Source: Flaccisagitta enflata (Eukaryota; Chaetognatha; Sagittoidea; Aphragmophora). From it: 64,000 nucleotides of DNA. The translations under genes were made by a program, and so were the position numbers. Shown one piece after another: positions 1 through 10,369 of the stretch. The stretch covers positions 20,584,001 through 20,648,000 of the forward strand of contig OZ231127.1 in assembly GCA_965153355.1 (NCBI GenBank). Reading direction: 5' to 3'. Under the pieces are notes generated by a model. The model worked only from the letters and a program-made list of their open reading frames with translations. It was not told the DNA's origin and searched no databases. How positions within the stretch are numbered: position 1 is the stretch's first letter; every line of letters starts with the position of its first letter.

Positions 1-223
1 TAAAAGTTGAAGTGAGAATAAGCCAACAGTCGTAATTCCGAGCCAAGAATGCAAACTGAGGAAAGGTCAATAAAATGGACAACTGCAAATCTGCAATTAG
101 TATTGTAAGGAAGGAAAGAAAATATGGCAGGAAACTTAAGTTTCTCGCCGGGATGTAGGGGGTGGAAGAATTGCATTTTACTGTAAGAATGTTGACCTTT
201 CTGCATACAAAAACTCACGATTA
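1..223. other. No recognisable feature
   Basis: I see no gene, splice-site pair or repeat here. It is AT-rich sequence leading up to a TA-flanked fold-back element. Confidence 0.5.
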
Positions 224-563
224 GAGTGGGCTCAATTTGAGCATTCAAGTAAAAAAATCATTTACAAGCACTTTTCATGTTCCATTTGCATTATTGGAGT
301 CTTATCTATGTGGAAAATTGATTTGGACATGATCTAGACACCGCGTCATACATGCTTTAGTTGTATAGAATGACCATGGAAAAAATTTGCTCACAACTAC
401 AGCAATCAATTCTATACAACTACACTACTACAGCATTGATGATGCGGTGCCTAGATCAAGCCAAAACCGATTTTCCAACAAGATGGGGCTCTTATTATGC
501 AAAAAGAGCATGAAAAGTGCTTGGAAATGACTTTTTGTTTGAGTGCCCAAATTGAGCCCACTC
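224..563. mobile_element. Fold-back MITE flanked by TA
   Basis: The two ends are inverted copies of each other: the left begins GAGTGGGCTCAATTT and the right ends AAATTGAGCCCACTC, and the similarity continues inward for about 90 bp. A TA dinucleotide lies directly outside both ends, as expected for Tc1/mariner-type target duplication. There is no open reading frame inside, so it must have been moved by enzymes made elsewhere. A second, diverged copy starts at 30471. Confidence 0.8.
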
Positions 564-589
564 TACTCACCATTCTACATGAGCTAACA

Positions 590-715
590 CGGTATCAACT
601 AACATGACTACAACATTGCTACAACATGACAACTCACACTTTTACATGGACTAACATGACTACAAGTGACATAACTACAACCTAACAACAATATGACAAC
701 AACTAACCTGTACAT
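590..715. repeat. Degenerate short tandem repeat (ACATGACTACAAC-like)
   Basis: Words such as ACATGACTACAAC and CTACAACATGAC recur with irregular spacing. It is low-complexity DNA with no coding potential. Confidence 0.45.
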
Positions 716-787
716 ATTTGGAATCGGCGGGATTTTGAGATCATGAGAGTCAAACACGGCCTGATAAGAACATAAAGGGGGTAAAAG

Positions 788-1370
788 AGTTCAGAAATGT
801 ATAAAAAGCGGAATCTAATTCAATCCATTTGTCACAAGATCAATTTTAAGGTGGGGAATCAGCTCAGACCACTAAAAAGATTCTCAGGTCATGAATTGGG
901 GCGCTACCGCTACCTATCTCAGGTCTAAAGACTATATAAGGTCAAAATTTCAAAGTAGGAAATTTGAAAATCTGATTGCAGATTCAGAATCTTTGCAAAA
1001 AAGTATCAAAGAAAGTGTCTTTTTTTTTTTGATATTCCATCTAGAACACAGTCAAAATTATCATCAAACGTTAAATGAAACCAAATTTTAAACAAAAGAG
1101 CAATTTTAACCCGAATATGACCTTTGAAGTTAAATTACACCATGTTCTAGTTGGAATATCAAAAAAAGAAAAACACATTCTTCAAGTATTTTTTTGCAAG
1201 GATTCTGAATCTGCAATCAGATTTTCAAATTTCCCAATTTGAAATTTTGACCTTATATAGCCTTTTGACCTGAGAATTTTTTTAGTGGTCTGAGCTGGTT
1301 CCCCACCTTAAACTTGGTCTTGTGACAAATGGATTGAATTAGATTCCGCTTTTTATACATTTCTGGACCC
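788..1370. mobile_element. Fold-back element, family FB-A copy 1
   Basis: The left side (TCAGAAATGTATAAAAAGCG) is repeated in inverted form at the right end, and further blocks mirror each other inward (the block containing GATTGCAGATTCAGAATC occurs on both sides). The arms are about 250 bp with a short centre near 1080. A second member of the family lies at 2069-2694 and shares the internal blocks. No coding sequence. Confidence 0.75.
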
Positions 1371-1433
1371 TATTAATTAAGGGGGGAACCATTTTAGGCA
1401 GAATTTTGGGCTAGTAACAACTGAAACCACTAT

Positions 1434-1605
1434 ACAGTTGAGCTTCACTAAAGCGCATGCCAAGGGATTGGGCAAAATTATGCCTTATAGTGAAGCTGCC
1501 TTATTGCCATTATAGAAATAACTACTAAATCTGTCATAGGAGTGAGCTGTATGCCTTATAAGCGGGTATGCCTTACTAGCGAGTGCGCTCTAGCGATGCT
1601 CCACT
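1434..1605. mobile_element. Possible pogo/Tigger-like MITE
   Basis: The left end (CAGTTGAGCTTCACTAAAGC) and the right end in reverse complement (CAGTGGAGCATCGCTAGAGC) match with few differences. The sequence resembles the CAGTTNAACC ends of pogo-type elements, of which other fragments occur near 19225 and 51880-52035. A TA is present on the left but the right flank is TT, so the boundary is uncertain. Confidence 0.35.
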
Positions 1606-1872
1606 GTTGTTAGATTCACTTGAGTGGAAAAAAATTGAACATGCTTCATTTCTAATTCTAACTAGAGTGGTTCTTTTTTTCTATTTACTCATGAGAATTC
1701 TAAAAGTCTGTGAAAAAGAATGTTTTATGATTTTTTACTCTAATTCAGAATTTTTTTTCACTGTTGAGTTTCACTTTTTTTAAAATCATTTTTTTATCTT
1801 TTCTCAATTAAGAAATATGCAAATTCTATATGAGAATAAAACAATCTATTGTGAAAAATGATCTAGGAATGA

Positions 1873-2715
1873 AAACAAGGCCAACACCTATAAGTCGCGT
1901 GCGAGATTCACATTTAGAATGACTGAGAATGACTTAAAATGACTAAGTAAACTCTTTTATAACCTAAAATGACCAAAAGAAATAAAATTGATAAAGAAAG
2001 TAAAAAGGGGACCAACCAACCACAAGATGGACGGACAGACAAATCCGGGTGTAGTTGCGTGCACGCTAACAGCTCTCAGAATTTATCAAAAATCATGACT
2101 TGCTATCGTCCATTTGAGACTAGACCAATATTGAAGTGGGGAATCCACTCAGACTATCAGAAATGTTCTCAGGTCAATTTTTCGATCCCCATGGCCTAAG
2201 GTTCTCAGGTAAAAACCATATAAGGTCAAATTTTCAAAATGGGAATTATACATATTTGATTGCAGATTCAGAATCCTTGTAAAAAACTGTCTGTTAAAAG
2301 TGTCTTCCTTTTTTCAAAATTCTAACTAAAACATTGTCAAATTTAACTTTAAAGGTATAGATAGAGTAAGTATTGCGCTTTTGTTTAAAATTTCGTTAAT
2401 TTTGACCTAAAACGTCAATTTTGACAGTGTTCTGGTCAGAATTTTTAAAAAAAGGAAGGCATTTTCAACATACAATTTTTTACAAAAATTCTGAATCTGC
2501 AATCAGATATGCACATTTCAAATTTTGAAAATTTGACCTTATATGGTTTTTGACCTAAGAACCTTAGGCCATGGGGATCGAAAAATTGACCTGAGAGCAT
2601 TTTTAATGGTCTGAGTTGATTCCTCAGGTCAATACTGGTCTAGTTTAAAATGGACAAGAGGAAATAATAATTTTTATATATTTCTGAGAGCTGTTAGCGT
2701 GCACGCGACTAAAAA
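1873..2715 (-). repeat. Hairpin-terminated dispersed repeat (type C), interrupted
   Basis: It starts with AACAAGGCCAACACCTATAA and GTCGCGTGC, runs through a TGACTTAAAA-type array and a GACC/GACG array, and ends with GCGTGCACGCGACTAAAAA. The same start and end occur at 27494-27712 without interruption. Here the terminal hairpin is split by the TA-flanked fold-back element at 2069-2694. Confidence 0.7.
2069..2694. mobile_element. Fold-back element, family FB-A copy 2
   Basis: The left end ACAGCTCTCAGA and right end TCTGAGAGCTGT are exact inverse copies flanked by TA on both sides. The arms extend about 280 bp and contain the blocks seen at 788-1370, such as GATTGCAGATTCAGAATC. It inserted inside the terminal palindrome of the surrounding hairpin repeat. 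Confidence 0.8.
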
Positions 2716-3177
2716 TCTATATTTGTCATTTCCTGTTTCGATGTTTTTAGAGATTAAAAGATAAAAATGACTATTTGAAAAAAAAAATATTTTTAAGGAA
2801 TTCAGATTTTAAGATTTTCAAAAATCAACTATTATGGACTTTATCAAGAGATGACGTGAAAAAAATTGAAGAGTGATGCAAATTAGATTGAAAATAGGCC
2901 TAAGAAAACTTTCTTTTTTAAGTTGATTTAAAAACCACTCTAGTTAGAAGGGCAGTTAAGTTTGAAAACCACTCAAGTCGGATTCTCCCTTGAGTGGTTA
3001 GGGAGCTTATTGCCATCATTTTCAAATGAGGATTCGGCCTTTAGTGCCCTCCTCACATAAATAACATAAAGCACATAAAGAACATAAAGTTTCAACTCAC
3101 ACTATTTTTTCGAGCTACATGAAATATAACCAATTACATTATATGCATGACAATTGACAAACTGACCCTGTCGTTAC

Positions 3178-3284
3178 CTTGAGGGCTACGGCGACCATGA
3201 TGATGGTGAGTGACTGCAGCGCGGCGTGAATCAACTTGACGGCGAATTTCGGGAGGAAGAAAAACACTCGATAAACGATCATCG
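3178..3284 (-). CDS. Cytochrome b561 family, single internal exon
   Basis: Cytochrome b561 proteins carry electrons across membranes, usually from ascorbate, using two b hemes held by histidines in their transmembrane helices. This 107-nt exon encodes AMIVYRVFFFLPKF, then KLIHAALQSLTIIMVAVALK. The first part matches the family's ALLVYRVFR-like segment. The second matches the K..H..LH helix, in which the histidine is a heme ligand; the family's second His is Gln here. The acceptor follows a T-rich tract ending TTTTTTTAG, and the donor is AAG then GTAACG. The preceding intron is phase 1 and the following one phase 0. I found no neighbouring exon: the flanks are repeats, so the rest of the gene either lies outside the window or is missing and this is an orphan exon. 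The family assignment rests on one short segment. Confidence 0.6.
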
Positions 3285-3439
3285 CTAAAAAAACAAAACA
3301 AACGTGGTTGCGTGAAAATGACCCCTGCACTACGAGGAAAAATGTCACATGGCAATTGGAGAAGGAGATAAATGACAAGAAAGCCGTTTCAATGATTCGT
3401 AGGATTGCCATCAATGAACAAACCGATCATAATCGCACA

Positions 3440-3580
3440 CTCTATTGCTAAGTGGCCGAGTGAGTCATTTGGGTTTTTGCGGTCTATGGCCTCACTGCTC
3501 CTGCCCAAGTGATCAAGTGACCTCAAATACGGCCCCTGCCCACCCGCACGCAACTAGGGTAGCCGTGTATCCGGCCTTGT
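3440..3580 (+). repeat. Hairpin-repeat type A, 3' part only
   Basis: It contains the type A tail: GCCCCTGCCCACCCGCACG, then a CGCAACTAGGG block, then GCCGTGTATCCGGCCTTGTT. The front hairpin and tetranucleotide array are missing. Confidence 0.65.
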
Positions 3581-3924
3581 TGTTTTTGTTTCTCGTCTTA
3601 TCATCCTATTTATTGAATATTTGCGTGTCTATCATGCTTTGCCGCTTGTATTGGGGGGAAGGGATTTAACTTTTGTCGAATCCATACCGTCCCCTTGTAC
3701 ATGTTTATTTGTACAATAAATGTCATTCAATTTAATTCAATTCAATTCTGACAAACTCCAAGGGACCAACAAAATGTTTTGTTATAGACAGTTTTCTACA
3801 TAGCCAACATACAAAATAAAATAAATTTTTTGAGGGGACTTGATTTTGATTTCTTATTCTGTTACAAGCGCTCCCGTTGAAACGTTTTTTGAATGTACAC
3901 CTTTAATTTCAAGTTCACTTCTTC

Positions 3925-4122
3925 CTTTCTTCCGTTATTCCTTTCTTCCTTTCTTCCGTTATTCCGTTATTGCGTTATTGCGTTATTCCTTTCTTCCTTT
4001 CTTCCTTTCTTCCTTTCTTCCTTTCTTCCTTTCTTCCTTTCTTCCTTTCTTCCTTTCTTCCTTTCTTCCTTCCTTTCTACCTATCTTCCTCTCTTCCTTT
4101 CTTCCTTTCTTTCTTCCTTCCT
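3925..4122. repeat. CTTTCTTC-type tandem array
   Basis: A run of TTCCTTTCTTCC units with some TTCCGTTATT units at its start. It reads open in several frames only because it lacks stop codons. Confidence 0.9.
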
Positions 4123-4180
4123 TCTTGATTTTATTGTCTCGTTTGTCTTGGCTCATATCTAAGGATAACATAATAAGTCA

Positions 4181-4396
4181 TTTTTAGTTGCGTGCTATGC
4201 GACTCTACACTGCGCATTGTTGGTCCGTCGGTCCCTCCCTTGGTCGGTTCCTCCCTCAATCTGTCTGTCACACTTTACTTTTTTTGTTTTTTTTGTGGTA
4301 TTAGTCCTAACAGCCCCTGCCCAAATGATCAAGTGACCTCAAATATAGCCCTTGCCCACCCGCAAGCAACTGGCGTAGCCGTGTATGGCCTTGTTT
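4181..4396 (+). repeat. Hairpin-terminated repeat type A, near full length
   Basis: It starts TTTTTAGTTGCGTGCTATGCGACTCTACA, has a GTCGGTCC-type array, and ends GCCGTGTATGGCCTTGTT. The start can fold into a short hairpin (TGCGTGC/GCGAC, imperfect here). Confidence 0.7.
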
Positions 4397-4438
4397 AAAA
4401 CGCAGCTAATGTTGAGGAAGTCGTGTTGGTTGACATCA

Positions 4439-4527
<89 letters not shown>
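4439..4527. repeat. (CAA)n microsatellite
   Basis: About 29 uninterrupted CAA triplets. Confidence 0.95.
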
Positions 4528-4537
4528 TACCATAAGA

Positions 4538-4672
4538 CTAAAAAAAAAGACACACTTTTGAATGGCTAATTTTGCCTATGAATCTTAGCAAAACTGACTG
4601 ACTGACCGACCGACTGACAAACCAACCAACGGACACAGCCTCTTTTTTATGTGCGTTGGCGCATGTAAAAAG
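4538..4672 (-). repeat. Hairpin-terminated repeat, variant hairpin
   Basis: A GACT/GACC/AACC array (near 4590-4630) leads to ATGTGCGTTGGCGCATGTAAAA. The stem TGCG/CGCA differs in sequence from the GTCGCG hairpins elsewhere, but the order array, hairpin, TAAAA is the same. Confidence 0.45.
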
Positions 4673-4699
4673 CTTTGAACTCTTGCCATTTTTAAGTCT

Positions 4700-4978
4700 C
4701 ATAAAACAAAAACAAAAATGAAAACAAAAATGAAAACAAAAACAAAAATGAAAATGAAAACAAAAACGAAAATGAAAGAGAAATTGAAAACGAAATTGAA
4801 AACGAAATTGAAAACGAAAATGACAACGACACCGACACCGACAACAAAAACAAAAACAAAAGCAAAAGCAAAAGCAAAAGCAAAAACAAAAACAAAAACA
4901 AAAACAAAAACAAAAACAAAAACAAAAACAAAAACAAAAATGAAAATAATAATGAAAATGAAAATGAAAATGAAAATA

Positions 4979-5030
<52 letters not shown>

Positions 5031-5165
5031 TGAAAACAAAACAAAAAAAACTATAACAAAAACAAAAACAAAAATGAAAACAAAAACAAAAACAAAAAAC
5101 GAAAACAAAAATGAAAATGAAAACAAAAACGAAAACAAAAAAAAACTATAACAAAAACGAAAACA
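4700..5165. repeat. AAAACA/AAAACG/AAAATG hexamer array
   Basis: Units AAAACA, AAAACG, AAAATG and AAAGCA alternate in blocks of the same variant, a pattern expected from local copying within a satellite. Not coding. Confidence 0.9.
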
Positions 5166-5321
5166 AAAAAGAATGACAAAATAAAGAATAAGAATAAGAT
5201 TAGTAAGAGGTCATAGGCGTGAATTTCAAGACAATGATCGCAGTATGCTGTTGGCTAATTTGGAGCTTGTTTTGCTGACATGCCTGAAACAGCAATAGGA
5301 AGGTTTGGGAGAGGCTTAATA

Positions 5322-5953
5322 CAGGGAATACCCCGCCAAAAGAAACGAAAGAAAACGACATAATTCTGCAATGGAAAAAGATATTCAAAATCTGAAAAAA
5401 ATGTTAGAAAGCCCTGACAAAACGATTTTATCCTGTTTTGATAGATTCCAACCTTCTATTGGTTTTGGCCCTCCACAAAATGTGTTTAAAAAACATTCAT
5501 TTTGAAAAAATGCCTTTTGTCAAATTTCTCTTATTTAAAGCAGCTGAACCTTTCATCTTCAATTCAATATTATTTCCAAACGAATTGAGCTAAATACATG
5601 AGATTGGGCTCAAATTAGGGACAATTTGAAGAATTTTATGAAAATGTTAGACCAGATACAGTGTAAAATCAAGAAACATGTTCTTTTTTTCACCATTTTC
5701 AATATGTTGCTCAAAGAAAATGGATCATTTGAGTTGTCTACAGCAGTACGAATGCTTTCCTTAAAACACAGAAAAAAGCTGTAGTTTTTCAAAATGATGT
5801 GGGCAATGAGTAATTGTTCCTCATAAACTCGGAACTGAACAGTAAAAAATCGTTTTCAAAGGGCTCTATGGATCTTCTTTCAAAATTGATCTACCACCTC
5901 TAGAAGCAAAATTGTGTTGTTTTCTTTTGTTTCATTGGGCGCGGTATTCCCTG
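5322..5953. mobile_element. TA-flanked MITE with 50-bp TIRs
   Basis: The left TIR starts CAGGGAATACCCCGCC and the right one, inverted, CAGGGAATACCGCGCC; they match over about 50 bp. TA lies directly outside each end. The CAGGG start and TA duplication fit Tc1/mariner-type elements. The interior has no coding sequence. Confidence 0.85.
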
Positions 5954-6056
5954 TAGATGGATATGGAAATCGAATTTCTGGTCCAATTGGTTCGGTTGCA
6001 GGCCTAGAAAGCTGAGTTCATGTGTCAGGGGTCTGGATTGTGGCATCCAGTTTAGC

Positions 6057-6130
<74 letters not shown>

Positions 6131-6260
6131 TGTTGTCGTTGTTGTTTTTGTTGTTGTTTTCATTGTCATTGTTTTTGTTGTTGATTTGTTGTTGTTGTTT
6201 TTGTTGTTGTTTTCGATGTTGTTGTTTTCATTGTTGTTGTTGTTGTGGTCGTCAAAGTTT
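6057..6260. repeat. (TTG)n microsatellite with degenerate tail
   Basis: About 24 pure TTG triplets are followed by TTG mixed with TTT, TCG and TTC triplets up to about 6260. Confidence 0.9.
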
Positions 6261-6739
6261 TTTGTTCTTGTCATAGTTGTTCTCGTTGATGTTGTCATAT
6301 TTGTTCTCGTTGATGTTGTTGCTGTTATAGCTATTGCTAAGGTTTTACTATACTTTATTATTTTCAGCTTGGAAATGGTTAAGTCCTGGCCTTAATATAG
6401 TAACGTCAGTCTATTGGTATATTGAGGTAGTGAAACCTATTTGATCATGTAGTATGCACTTTGCCCTTTCCAAATTGGTATTGATCTTTAATGTAGTCTC
6501 TCTCGTTTGGTCTCTATGGCCTTTTAACTATTGTACCTTATTAGCATATTGTTGCTGGCCTTTTTCCCTTACATAAAAAGTCACTATGGCAAAAGTATAT
6601 GAACCCATATGTCTACGGAAAGCTTGACCCTTATATACACCATAGGTCCGAATCTTTATACGGATTTTGGCTCAGATCAACCGTTTAGGAGATACAGCCC
6701 CTAGAAGGTTTCCTGCCCCTTTTTGCCCCTTAAGACTTG
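6261..6739. other. No recognisable feature
   Basis: AT-rich sequence without repeats or convincing reading frames. I see nothing assignable. Confidence 0.4.
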
Positions 6740-6809
6740 CCAGTTGGGGATTCGATCCCTGGACCCTGGGGTTTGAAGTCCAGTCCTTTGCCCACTCGAC
6801 CACCGAGGC
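6740..6809 (-). pseudogene. tRNA-derived sequence (SINE head or tRNA pseudogene)
   Basis: On the minus strand there is a good A box (TGGTCGAGTGGG) and, about 35 nt later, a B box (GGATCGAATCC) framed as GGGATCGAATCCCC, which forms a T arm. Between them ACTGGACTTCAAA looks like a Ser/Leu-type anticodon arm, but its stem does not pair properly. The acceptor ends (GCCTCGG and CAACTGGC) do not pair either. It is therefore a decayed tRNA or the polymerase III promoter of a tRNA-derived SINE. I found no second copy in the window to confirm a SINE. Confidence 0.5.
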
Positions 6810-6971
6810 GAGATTCGATTTAGCCTTTTCATCCTCAGTTTTGCCTTTATGCTGCCCTGAGGATTTGCCTCTTGGCTTCCCCCTTTAGAAGCCCCTTTTG
6901 TTTCTACCAATTTTAGAAGCCCCACTTTGGAGCTTCTCCTTTTTAGTTGCCTTTCTCCTTTAGCATCGCCG

Positions 6972-7340
6972 TTATCTCCCTGGCAACCTGTGATTCCTTG
7001 CCAAGTTATCTCTCTCTCTTTGGCGGTTTGGTTTGAATAGAATCATTGTCTCTGATTGGTGGAAAGTTGATGTTTGAGATCGAACCCCTTTAGGCTGGTT
7101 CTTTGGTATCAAGTCTGCTTTGAGTGCAGACCTAATTATTGCCTCTCTTACTGTTGTATGCAAATTAGGCAAAGTGCCTATTAGACTTTGGACTCTATCA
7201 TTTTCGTCTGTTTTATTTGGTAGCTTAAATAAAGCTACTGTTGCGTTTATAGCTTTGGAGTCAGCTATATGTGGACTTTGTACATAGCTACAAATTGGTG
7301 AATACCGACAAAGAATTTTAATTTTCCTCCAACCTTCTGA
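6972..7340 (-). CDS. Open reading frame of unknown family (possible TE or host exon)
   Basis: A 122-codon open frame runs from a TAG at 7343-7341 to a stop at 6972, with no ATG near its start, so it would be an exon or a truncated gene. The peptide has mixed, protein-like composition, for example INATVALFKLPNKTDEND, VQSLIGTLPNLHTTVREA and IIRSALKADLIPKNQPKG, unlike the low-complexity frames around it. It ends RQRERDNLARNHRLPGR. A possible acceptor (TTTGTAG) lies inside the frame. The tRNA-derived sequence 160 bp downstream on the same strand suggests both may belong to one transposable element. No family recognised. Confidence 0.35.
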   Translation of the reverse strand, partial: SEGWRKIKILCRYSPICSYVQSPHIADSKAINATVALFKLPNKTDENDRVQSLIGTLPNLHTTVREAIIRSALKADLIPKNQPKGVRSQTSTFHQSETMILFKPNRQRERDNLARNHRLPGR

Positions 7341-7381
7341 CTAACATCAAAACCCCCCCCTTGAAAGGAGCCCTATACCAC

Positions 7382-7640
7382 TTAGTGGCCACCGAGGGGG
7401 GCCCCCAAGCAATCTACAAACACCCCCTGTGAAAGGAGCTTATGCACCCTGCATCTGCCACCGCGGGGGGCTCGATTGCCGCCGATTTTTCGCGAGTCCA
7501 AGGCCAAAACGAACGCTGGTGAATCTTCAACAGGGTCCCAAGACTTGGCCCTTAACAGGGCTGTCAAGGGCAAACGCCAAAGTCGCTCCCAGCCCATGGA
7601 GATTGGTAGTGGAGGGCTTCGGTGCCGGCCAACCACATCC
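7382..7640 (-). other. GC-rich island, possibly coding
   Basis: This stretch is far richer in G and C than its surroundings and contains CpGs. On the minus strand it reads open through SSPNYVDVVGRHRSPPLPI and LLRAKSWDPVEDSPAFVLAL. Splice sites and a clear start are lacking and the plus strand is also open in part. It could be the exon upstream of 6972-7340 or a GC-rich repeat. I cannot decide from sequence alone. Confidence 0.25.
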
Positions 7641-7905
7641 ACATAGTTGGGTGAGCTGAAGCAGAGTGTGTGTGACAACACTAACACATATTCATCCTCC
7701 CCTGACCAACAGACAGACCAACATAACATTTGTTCTGTAATTCTCAACTCTGTCTCTCTTCCCTGTTTTTCAACCCGCATGTTCAACTTTACAACAACAA
7801 CACCACGTCAACGAGGCACAGTGGCTTCATATCAAGCATTTAGGCCCAGAAAGCAGAGGGGGGAAAACACTTGCATTCCTCCAGAAAAGCTAAACACAAA
7901 AAAAA

Positions 7906-8400
7906 TTGAGTTCTTACCTTTTTAAAGCCATTTTTTGCAAAAACCGCACTTTGACCTCATTTGCATATTGCGGTTTTGCGTTTTTCGCTTATCACGGCCA
8001 TGTTTTTTTAAGTAAATCAATGAAATTCATACTGACAGCATGTTTTACCCTAAGAAACTGTTCCAAAACATCAGTTTTGACAATTTTTTAATTTTTAGGT
8101 CATTTCTTCATTTTTGAGCATTTTAATGCTATTTTTGAACCCCTTAGACCGATTCAAAATTGTTCTAGAGTCACTCAAATATCAATTACTATTGGGACTT
8201 GATGTTTCTGTAAAAAAAAAGTCAAAAACATTTCATTTAATACCATTTTTTAAGGAAAAATAGCCGTTTTTTGCAATAAAAACCGTTTCTTTTTTTTTTT
8301 GCTCAAGTTAGGTCAAAATGAACATCAGAATCTTGTTCTACAGCCTTCTTAGGTCCCCTGTGCAAAAATCTGGGATGGGTCCATTTTTTTTTTTTTTTTA
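7906..8400. repeat. Degenerate repeat related to 53718-54089
   Basis: It shares with the later element the segments GGTCCCCTGTGCAAA-like and GGGATGGGT followed by a T run, and TTTGCATATT(G/A)C with GCGTTTTT(C/T)GC. The copy is diverged and its ends are unclear. Confidence 0.4.
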
Positions 8401-8401
8401 A

Positions 8402-8956
8402 AGAATTTTGCAAGTGAGACTTCTGGCCGCATATTACTGATGGTTTTCTCATACAAAGTTTCAGCACTCCAAGTGAAGTAGCCATTTTAAGAGTTAAGTC
8501 TTTTAAATCCTATCAGAATTGAGTAGATATTGATTTGAAGTAGTTAAGTTGATCCAATTTTATGTTCTTATCATAAATAAATCTTTTCCCTGTCCATTTG
8601 TGTATAATTATGAGATCTCAAACTGGTGAAAGAAAAATGTTCAGCAAGAAAAGTTGTTTGAACAAGAAAAATCATGGAAAAAACATGAAAAATCGTTACA
8701 AATGCAGCTTGAAATGTTTTTTTCTTGAACCTCAAATAATCTCCCTCAAAAAATCTTCAATTTGAGACCAATCCCAGAGTTCTAGCTCAAAGCGTTTAGA
8801 AGTTATATAGATTTAAAGTGACAGACCCCCATCAATGTCTGAAATAAAAAACTATTAACCAAAAAATGGTTCTTTGCTTCAAAGTAATGTAGAAGCTAAA
8901 CTACTTGCATGAAAAGACCGTCAGTAATATGCTATCAGACAGAGCAAATCTGAAAT
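8402..8956. mobile_element. Probable MITE with inverted ends
   Basis: CCGCATATTACTGATGGTTTTC on the left is mirrored at 8908-8935 (GAAAAGACCGTCAGTAATATGC). The interior holds CAATCCCAGAGTTCTAGCTC and AAGCGTTTAGAAG, a block shared with several other MITEs here. Target duplication not identified. Confidence 0.45.
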
Positions 8957-9328
8957 TTGTGGTGTGTATAGTTTTCATACAATACATCTTTTGCTGGTTG
9001 CAGTTGCTTCTGAAGACAGGGTAGACGGGCTCTCTCTCAAGGCGATGATCTATTATCGCTGATCTTCATCGATAATAGCGATGATGGTGATGACGGCAAT
9101 GACAGCGCGATCCGCTGTGACAACTCCCAAGTCTGTAAACATTTTCCATTTTCTGATTCGGGACATGGAACTCGGATCGAGGGATCGAAGGATACTAGTC
9201 TAAACTAGATGCTAAATATGAGTGAGGTAATGTTAACTTGTAAATAGATTTTGTTGCTGATGGTTGTGGCATTGTTATTGTTATTGTCTTGGTTATGTTG
9301 TTGATCGATGGTGACTTGGCGATTCGGG

Positions 9329-9330
<2 letters not shown>

Positions 9331-9386
<56 letters not shown>

Positions 9387-9388
9387 GC
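9331..9388. repeat. (TTG)n microsatellite
   Basis: About 19 TTG triplets. Confidence 0.95.
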
Positions 9389-9858
9389 TGTAGTTGTTGT
9401 TGTTTTTCATGCGTTGTTAAAGATGTGAAATTGTCTAAATAGGAAGACTGACAGATGGAAGGACAGGCTGGTAGGAAAACATTATGCCGTTGAAAGTCAC
9501 AGTTTTGAAAGAAAATGATGAGTTGTTAATTTCCATATACTTATATGCATATAAGTCAGGTGACAATGATTGAGTGTTAAACAACCATCTGGACGTAAAC
9601 ATATTTGCTAGTTTCTACTCCTACACATCAGACGGTCTCACGCTCACTTGCAGTAGTCCTAACCAGTCATAACCAGTTTAACCCAGACTCAATCAGACGA
9701 CAACAACACTACAACAACGACAACGACATTTCACGTCTTTCCTTTCCTCTTCCCCTCCTCCTCTGCTTGCTCTTATGTGACGCATTCCTCAGTTTAGGAA
9801 TGACAAACTTCGATCGAACTTACTCTCCAGAGGTTAAACTCTCTCTCTTTCCAATTGG
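9389..9858. other. No convincing gene
   Basis: There are short open frames, including a proline/leucine-rich stretch near 9740-9770, but no splice context or family similarity. Nothing else is visible. Confidence 0.35.
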
Positions 9859-10102
9859 TTTTTAGTCGCGTGCTACGCGACTCTATAACCCACTTTTCGG
9901 TCGGTCCGTCGGTCCGTCGGTCCGTCACAAAAAGTTTTAAAGGTTTTTCATTCTATTTTTTTGCCTCTGAATAGTATCAAAGTAACTTGGACAAGTAAAT
10001 AACTATTTCAAATATCTTTTTGAAAAAAGTTGTTTGCCTGTCTGTCTGCCTGACTTTTTTTGAAAGTGCCGACGCACGCGACTTAGGTCTAATGACCTTG
10101 TT
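9859..10102 (+). repeat. Hairpin-terminated repeat type B, full length
   Basis: It starts TTTTTAGTCGCGTGCTACG with a perfect 7-bp stem (GTCGCGT, loop GCT, ACGCGAC), continues CTCTATAACCC, then a GGTCCGTC array. It ends with ACGCACGCGACTTAGGTC followed by TAATGACCTTGTT. The same ends recur at 52258-52780. No target duplication is obvious. Confidence 0.8.
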
Positions 10103-10107
10103 CCTAT

Positions 10108-10215
10108 CTTTCTTTCCTTCCTTTCTTCCTTCCTTTCTTTCTTCCTTTCTTTCTTTCTTCCTTTCTTCCTCTCTTCCTCCCTTAGTTTCTTTCTTCCTCC
10201 CTACCTCCTTTCCTA
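10108..10215. repeat. CTTT/CTTCC-rich array
   Basis: Irregular TTTCTTCC units. Confidence 0.85.
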
Positions 10216-10369
10216 TTTTAAGTGATCCAAAGCATCTCTATAACTGGCAGTGTTAGTTGGTCGGTTGGTCGGGTAGCACATTCATTAGACAATCCACACA
10301 GGGCACCTTATTGGCCTACTCGGTTTGTTGCAAGTGAAATCAGCTGTCACGATGATTTCATTTTTTTTA

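Larger units (their letters stand above)
1656..2949. mobile_element. Outer MITE of a three-level nest
   Basis: The left end TTCTAACTAGAGTGGTT is repeated in inverted form at the right end (AACCACTCTAGTTAGAA, nearly exact), and the similarity continues inward for about 200 bp on each side. Between the arms lies a hairpin-terminated repeat (1873-2715), which itself holds another fold-back element (2069-2694). This gives an insertion order: this element first, the hairpin repeat second, the inner fold-back last. Confidence 0.6.

Noticed and set aside
6740-6809. Considered as a functional tRNA gene
   Set aside because: Acceptor and anticodon stems do not pair, so it is listed as tRNA-derived only.
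7382-7640. GC-rich island considered as a ribosomal RNA fragment
   Set aside because: I could match no conserved rRNA segment to it.
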